Shown: piece by piece, positions 59,895-64,000 of the stretch
How positions within the stretch are numbered: the first letter of the stretch is position 1
Layout of the letters: the number at the start of each line of letters is the position of its first letter
Source: Thauera chlorobenzoica
GTDB lineage: Bacteria > Pseudomonadota > Gammaproteobacteria > Burkholderiales > Rhodocyclaceae
Assembly (NCBI RefSeq): GCF_001922305.1
Contig: NZ_CP018839.1
Span: forward strand, 2,418,001 to 2,482,000
Direction of reading: 5' to 3'
Length of the DNA stretch: 64,000 bases
The notes under the pieces: generated by a model
Database searches by the model: none
Seen by the model: only the letters and a program-made list of their open reading frames with translations
Told to the model about the DNA's origin: nothing
Translations under genes and position numbers: made by a program

Positions 59895-60569
59895 ATGAGC
59901 TACGCCAATTCCCTCATCCCGCACAGTGCCCAGCAAGGCGTGCACGAGGCGCTGCGCGCCCGGGTGCAGAAGCATCTTGCCGAGCCGTTTCGCAAACCCT
60001 TCGCCGATTACAACCGTGCCGCGCTGCAACTCGCGCTCGCCGGCTGGGACGGGCGGGCGCCGCTGATCCTGGATGCCGGCTGCGGCGTCGGCCACAGCAC
60101 GATCCAGCTCGCCCGCCAGTTTCCCGAGCACTGGGTGATCGGCGTCGATCAGTCGCAGGACCGGCTCGAACGGCGCAAGCCCTACCCCGAGGCCTTGTTG
60201 CCGCAGAACATGGTGTTCGTGCGTGCCGATCTGGTCGATTTCTGGCGCCTGCTCGATGCCGCCGGGGTGCGCCTGGCGCGGCACTACCTGCTGTACCCCA
60301 ACCCCTGGCCGAAGATCGGCCATCTGGGGCGGCGCTGGCATGCACACCCGGTGTTTCCGTGGATTCCCCGCCTCGGCGGGGTGCTGGAATGCCGCAGCAA
60401 CTGGCAGGTCTATATCGAAGAGTTCGCGCTGGCGCTGGGCGAGGTGCTGCAGCGGGAGGTGCCCTGGGAGCGCTTCGAGGCGTCGCAGCCGTTGACGCCG
60501 TTCGAGCGCAAGTACCGGGATTCGGGCCAGAGCCTGTTCCGCCTCGGGGTCGCGCTGTCCGTGGTCTGA
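59895..60569 (+). CDS. TrmB-like SAM-dependent methyltransferase
   Basis: A 224-residue class I methyltransferase with motif I LILDAGCGVGHSTIQLA, VIGVDQSQDRLERR, and YLLYPNPWPKIGHLGRRWHAHP, which resembles the PDPWPKKRHHKRR signature of TrmB (m7G46 of tRNA). The overall similarity to canonical TrmB is partial, so it may be a divergent paralogue. It follows dusC by 72 bases, fitting a tRNA-modification pair. Confidence 0.75.
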   Translation: MSYANSLIPHSAQQGVHEALRARVQKHLAEPFRKPFADYNRAALQLALAGWDGRAPLILDAGCGVGHSTIQLARQFPEHWVIGVDQSQDRLERRKPYPEALLPQNMVFVRADLVDFWRLLDAAGVRLARHYLLYPNPWPKIGHLGRRWHAHPVFPWIPRLGGVLECRSNWQVYIEEFALALGEVLQREVPWERFEASQPLTPFERKYRDSGQSLFRLGVALSVV

Positions 60570-60669
60570 GACGCAGGCGCGGATCCGGGCCGAAGCTGCT
60601 CGGCCCGAGGTTTGACTTGCCTGCCGGGGCGGCTTGAGTCACCCTTGGCGCCGAATCAAGGAGATGCTC

Positions 60670-61420
<751 letters not shown>

Positions 61421-61428
<8 letters not shown>

Positions 61429-61750
61429 GGACCATTGCACCCGCTGCGGTGCCTGCTGCGCTGCGTTCAGGGTCGATTTCCACCATTCTGAGCTGGCCAG
61501 CCGGGCGCCGGGCGGGGTGCCGGACGCGCTCGTTGTGCCGGTGACGGCGACCCTGGTGCGGATGCGCGGCACCGATGCCGCCGCGCCGCGCTGCATCGCG
61601 CTCGAAGGCGAGATCGGGGGGGCGGTGCGCTGCGCCCTGTACGCCGCGCGGCCCTCGCCCTGTCGCGACTTCGCGCCCTATGCGGCGCTGGGGATCGGCG
61701 ACGAGGCCTGCGCCCGGGCGCGCCAGCGCCACGGCCTGGGGGCGCTGTGA
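61421..61750 (+). CDS. YkgJ-family cysteine-cluster protein, copy 1
   Basis: A 109-residue protein with the CxxCxxCC motif at the N-terminus ([11 protein letters not shown]) and later cysteines [16 protein letters not shown], the pattern of the YkgJ/UPF0153 putative zinc- or iron-chelating family. Function is unknown. It overlaps the SEC-C gene by 8 bases, so both cysteine-rich proteins are probably coexpressed. Confidence 0.85.
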
Positions 61751-61771
61751 AAGCCTGATTAATTTCGCCAA

Positions 61772-61799
61772 ATTTATTTTCAACACATTGAAAATAAAT
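61772..61799. repeat. perfect AT-only-rich inverted repeat between the two YkgJ-type genes
   Basis: Arms ATTTATTTTCAA (61772-61783) and TTGAAAATAAAT (61788-61799) are perfect 12-base complements separated by CACA. The composition is starkly unlike the surrounding GC-rich DNA. It could be a transcription-factor operator or a terminator-like structure for copy 1; the first is favoured because the stem is AT-rich. Confidence 0.75.
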
Positions 61800-61876
61800 G
61801 GGTTTATGGGCTTGCGCAGGCTTCGGCATTGGATAGAATCCGCGCGCCGAACAACTTCCCCTGCGCCCCGCCCATC

Positions 61877-62236
61877 ATGGAAGGCTTCAACCCCTGTCTC
61901 GACTGCGGCATCTGCTGCACGCACTTTCGGATTTCCTTCTATTGGGCCGAAGCCGATGACGCTCCAGGCGGTTTCGTGCCGGTAGACATGACGGAACAGC
62001 TCAACCACACGCTGCGCTGCATGAAGGGCAGCAACCAGGTGCCGCGGCGCTGTTCGGGGCTGGCCGGCACGGTGGGAGAGAAGGTGGCGTGCACGATCTA
62101 CGACAACCGGCCGACGCCGTGCCGCGAGTTCCCGGTCTACTTCGACGACGGCACGCCCAACCCGAAGTGCGACGAACTGCGCGCGACCATCGGCCTGCCA
62201 CCGCTGCCGCACGCTCCGCTGCCCCGCGCGGCCTGA
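61877..62236 (+). CDS. YkgJ-family cysteine-cluster protein, copy 2
   Basis: A 119-residue YkgJ-family protein with CLDCGICCTHF near the N-terminus and RRCSGLAG, VACTIYDNRPTPCREFPVYF later. It is a diverged relative of the upstream YkgJ-type gene and lies 126 bases beyond it, after the AT-rich inverted repeat. ATG 61877 (MEGFNPCLDC) was chosen; an in-frame ATG at 61829 would add 16 residues that look like leader DNA. Confidence 0.85.
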   Translation: MEGFNPCLDCGICCTHFRISFYWAEADDAPGGFVPVDMTEQLNHTLRCMKGSNQVPRRCSGLAGTVGEKVACTIYDNRPTPCREFPVYFDDGTPNPKCDELRATIGLPPLPHAPLPRAA

Positions 62237-62286
62237 GACACCGCGCTGTACGCGCCCGTTTCCCGGCCTGCTCCTCAGCCTGCCCT

Positions 62287-63222
62287 TCAGCTTCTTTCCG
62301 GACGGGGACGGCCGACGGCGGCGAGCACGGCGAGCGGTCCGGCCGTGCGCAAGGTCTCGATCTGCTCGATGTCGCGCACGAACAGCGAACCGGCATAGCC
62401 GAGCGAATTCACCGAGATGTTTCCCCATTTTTCCTGGGTGCGCGGCACCACGAGCAGCCACTGCGGGCTGACGAGCAGGTTGTAGGCCGGCATCGGGTCC
62501 GCTTGCGCCGGCATCGACAGCGCTTCGCAGGCGGCGGCGAAGGCGGCCTGCAGGATCTGACCGCCGCTGTTCCCCGCCAGGCCGGCGAGGGCGACGAAAG
62601 CGTGGCTCCAGGGCAGGGCCGGATTGCGTGTCGCCGTGCCGTGGCGCGCCGCGCCCTGCGGGGCGAAGGCCGCCAGGTCGGCGGTGCCGGGGGGAATCCA
62701 TTGCAGGTGCTTGTGGGCCTGACTGGCGCCGGCGATGCGCCCGCCGTTGTAGAAGCCCAGTCCGCCCGCGGCGGCGATCAGGGCGGCGAGGGCGCGGAAG
62801 TCGGCGTCGCTCAGTGGTGTGCTCTGGTCTTCGAAGCGGCGGGTGACGATCAGCAGATGGCGTTCGATGACCGGGAACTTGTTCAGCACGACCAGGTGCT
62901 CGGGGCCGAGCGCGGCGACGGTGAGCGCCGCTTCGGGGGGAAGAAAAGGGTTGAAATCGGGCGTCCGGCGGGTCACGGTGTCGACCCGGGCGCGGTCCTT
63001 CAGGGCCAGGGAGGAGACCCAGCGCACCGAGAAGTGTGGCAGGTCGTCGCACTCGATCGGCGCCTGCTCGGTGCGGATCGGCTGCAGCGCGCCGCTTTCG
63101 AGGGCGCGGGCGATCGTGCGATCGGTGCGCTCGAGAAAGTCGGCCGGGAGGTCGCAGGCCTGCTCCGGGGCGGGAACGGGAGGCGCCAGTGGGGCGCCGG
63201 CAGTTGGGGCGTCGCTGGTCAT
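62287..63222 (-). CDS. Ap4A phosphorylase-like (ATP adenylyltransferase) HIT-superfamily protein
   Basis: A 311-residue protein of the Apa1/Apa2 type. The catalytic histidine motif is SQAHKHLQWIPPG; supporting segments are KDRARVDTVTRRTPDFNPFLPPE, HLVVLNKFPVIERHLLIVTRRFEDQ and YNLLVSPQWLLVVPRTQE. Family members split diadenosine tetraphosphate with phosphate to ATP and ADP. ATG 63222 was chosen for length and position. It converges on the YkgJ-type genes and diverges from the S4 gene. Confidence 0.88.
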   Translation of the reverse strand: MTSDAPTAGAPLAPPVPAPEQACDLPADFLERTDRTIARALESGALQPIRTEQAPIECDDLPHFSVRWVSSLALKDRARVDTVTRRTPDFNPFLPPEAALTVAALGPEHLVVLNKFPVIERHLLIVTRRFEDQSTPLSDADFRALAALIAAAGGLGFYNGGRIAGASQAHKHLQWIPPGTADLAAFAPQGAARHGTATRNPALPWSHAFVALAGLAGNSGGQILQAAFAAACEALSMPAQADPMPAYNLLVSPQWLLVVPRTQEKWGNISVNSLGYAGSLFVRDIEQIETLRTAGPLAVLAAVGRPRPERS

Positions 63223-63304
63223 GCGAAGGGCTGGCAAGGGACAATGGCCGCATTTTGACATGAGCGCCGTGCCCGTGTGGCGCAAGGGCGCAGGAGAAAT
63301 ACCG

Positions 63305-63535
63305 ATGAGCATCCGCTTTGCCGTACGTGGCGAACACATTCAGCTCGACCAGTTGTTGAAGGCTGCGGGCCTGGTGGATTCGGGCGGTGCCGCCCATGTA
63401 GCGGTGGCAGAAGGCCGGGTCCGGGTCGACGGCAAGGTCGAGACGCGCAAGCGTGCCAAGCTGCGTGCCGGCCAGCGCGTGCGCTTTGGCGGCGAGGACA
63501 TCGAGCTGGTCGAAGCGGGGCGGGAAGAGGTGTAG
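63305..63535 (+). CDS. small S4-domain RNA-binding protein (YbcJ-like)
   Basis: The 76-residue protein is almost entirely an S4-like RNA-binding fold: FAVRGEHIQLDQLLKAAGLVDSGGAAHVAVAEGRVRVDGKVETRKRAKLRAGQRVRF. It resembles E. coli YbcJ, which associates with ribosomal material. ATG 63305 (MSIRFAVRG) has AGGAG about 8 bases upstream. Confidence 0.88.
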   Translation: MSIRFAVRGEHIQLDQLLKAAGLVDSGGAAHVAVAEGRVRVDGKVETRKRAKLRAGQRVRFGGEDIELVEAGREEV

Positions 63536-63546
63536 CGCGCGCGGAA

Positions 63547-63588
63547 GGGGGGCGAAGGTCGGGGGGCGAAGGTCGGGGGGCGAAGGTC
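63547..63588. repeat. three tandem copies of a 14-base unit
   Basis: The unit GGGGGGCGAAGGTC occurs three times head to tail just after the S4-gene stop and before the convergent RCK gene. It is non-coding and may vary in copy number. Confidence 0.9.
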
Positions 63589-63639
63589 GGGGTGTGGATG
63601 CCGGGGAATGTGGAGGAAGGCGCCCGGCCCGGGGCCGTT

Positions 63640-64000
63640 TCAGGGCAGCTTCGGCGGCCCCGCGGGGCGGGCGCGGTGCGACAGCTTCTCCCAGATCCAG
63701 CCGCCGGGCAGGTCTTTGCCGGTAAGGAGGTAGTTGAGCGTGTGCTCGTTGGCGATGACGAGTCCGAAGTCGTTCAGCGCGCGCCGGGTGCCGGCGAGCA
63801 GCAGTTCGTCGCCGGGGCGGATCGGGGTGCTGCCTTCCGGCGTCAGCAGGTGATCGTCGTCGTCGCGATCGAGGAACAGGACTTCGCATTCGAGTGCGGC
63901 GCTGCGTTCGGACGGCGAGCGCAGCAGCATTTCGAGTGTGATCCCCTCGCCCTGCATCAGGCGGCGGTACAGCGCCGGCGCGCGCTTCAGGTTGATGCGT
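63640..64000 (-). CDS. RCK (TrkA-C) domain protein, C-terminal fragment
   Basis: About 120 C-terminal codons are in the window; the gene continues past base 64000, since the frame stays open through RINLKRAPALYRRLMQGEG. The visible part resembles a TrkA-C/RCK ligand-binding domain (IRPGDELLLAGTRRALNDF) followed by a short tail (LTGKDLPGGWIWEKLSHRARP). Full-length proteins of this kind are potassium channels or cation-transport regulators. The channel part, if any, lies outside. Confidence 0.7.
   Translation of the reverse strand, partial: RINLKRAPALYRRLMQGEGITLEMLLRSPSERSAALECEVLFLDRDDDDHLLTPEGSTPIRPGDELLLAGTRRALNDFGLVIANEHTLNYLLTGKDLPGGWIWEKLSHRARPAGPPKLP

Overview
This window is high-GC DNA with tight, directional gene packing. 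It looks chromosomal, from a betaproteobacterium of the Rhodocyclales (Thauera/Azoarcus-like). That placement is an inference from a BoxC-type benzoyl-CoA-dihydrodiol lyase, an RpfE-type protein next to recJ, the rsgA/M48 peptidase/orn neighbourhood and two perfect FNR/ANR boxes. I see no rRNA, tRNA, insertion sequence, prophage or CRISPR array.

Layout. (1) 1-8758, minus strand: a translation/chromosome block runs prfB (with its programmed +1 frameshift) > a kleisin-like MksF/MukF candidate > a MksE/MukE-like candidate > trmA > an SMC-type ATPase with Walker A, hinge-like region and signature > lysS > a DUF808 gene cut by the window edge. The three condensin-like genes plus trmA sit between prfB and lysS, which are often neighbours elsewhere. 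(2) 8985-11382, plus: an isolated boxC and a VIT/CCC1-type membrane protein. (3) 11443-22602, minus: a large histidine-utilisation cluster, hutI-hutG-yjiH-hutU-flavin reductase-ABC importer (three genes)-hutH-hutC. A HutC-like operator lies over the -10 of its promoter. (4) 22879-25249, plus: a HypT-like LysR regulator and glutamate dehydrogenase. (5) 25448-28700, minus: E1-alpha, E1-beta and E2 of a 2-oxoacid dehydrogenase. (6) 28935-35143: a marR-pxpB-pxpC-pxpA operon (5-oxoprolinase) divergent from a dctPQM TRAP transporter.

(7) 35173-38460: two divergent gene remnants, a LysR gene without a start codon and a serine dehydratase without its N-terminal domain, abut near 36120 as if joined by a deletion. 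An intact sstT serine/threonine transporter follows. (8) 38562-45354: ompW behind tandem FNR boxes, recJ, an RpfE-type gene, a small unknown gene and ygiQ. (9) 45584-47925: a periplasmic rhodanese, a YeeE/YedE transporter and a 55-residue membrane protein. (10) 48140-64000: housekeeping genes lolC, lolD, comEC, rsgA, M48 protease, orn, a GT83-like glycosyltransferase, rpmE, dus, a TrmB-like methyltransferase, yecA-like, two YkgJ-type cysteine-cluster genes, an Ap4A-phosphorylase-like gene, a small S4 protein and an RCK-domain protein cut by the window edge.

Metabolic logic of the middle third: histidine (hut) and 5-oxoproline (pxp) both yield glutamate, which glutamate dehydrogenase turns into 2-oxoglutarate. 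Serine uptake (sstT) lies beside what appears to be a broken serine dehydratase. The most noteworthy item is the MksBEF/MukBEF-like gene set threaded through trmA; its assignment rests on motifs, sizes and gene order and needs profile or structure comparison. All intergenic gaps are under 300 bases.
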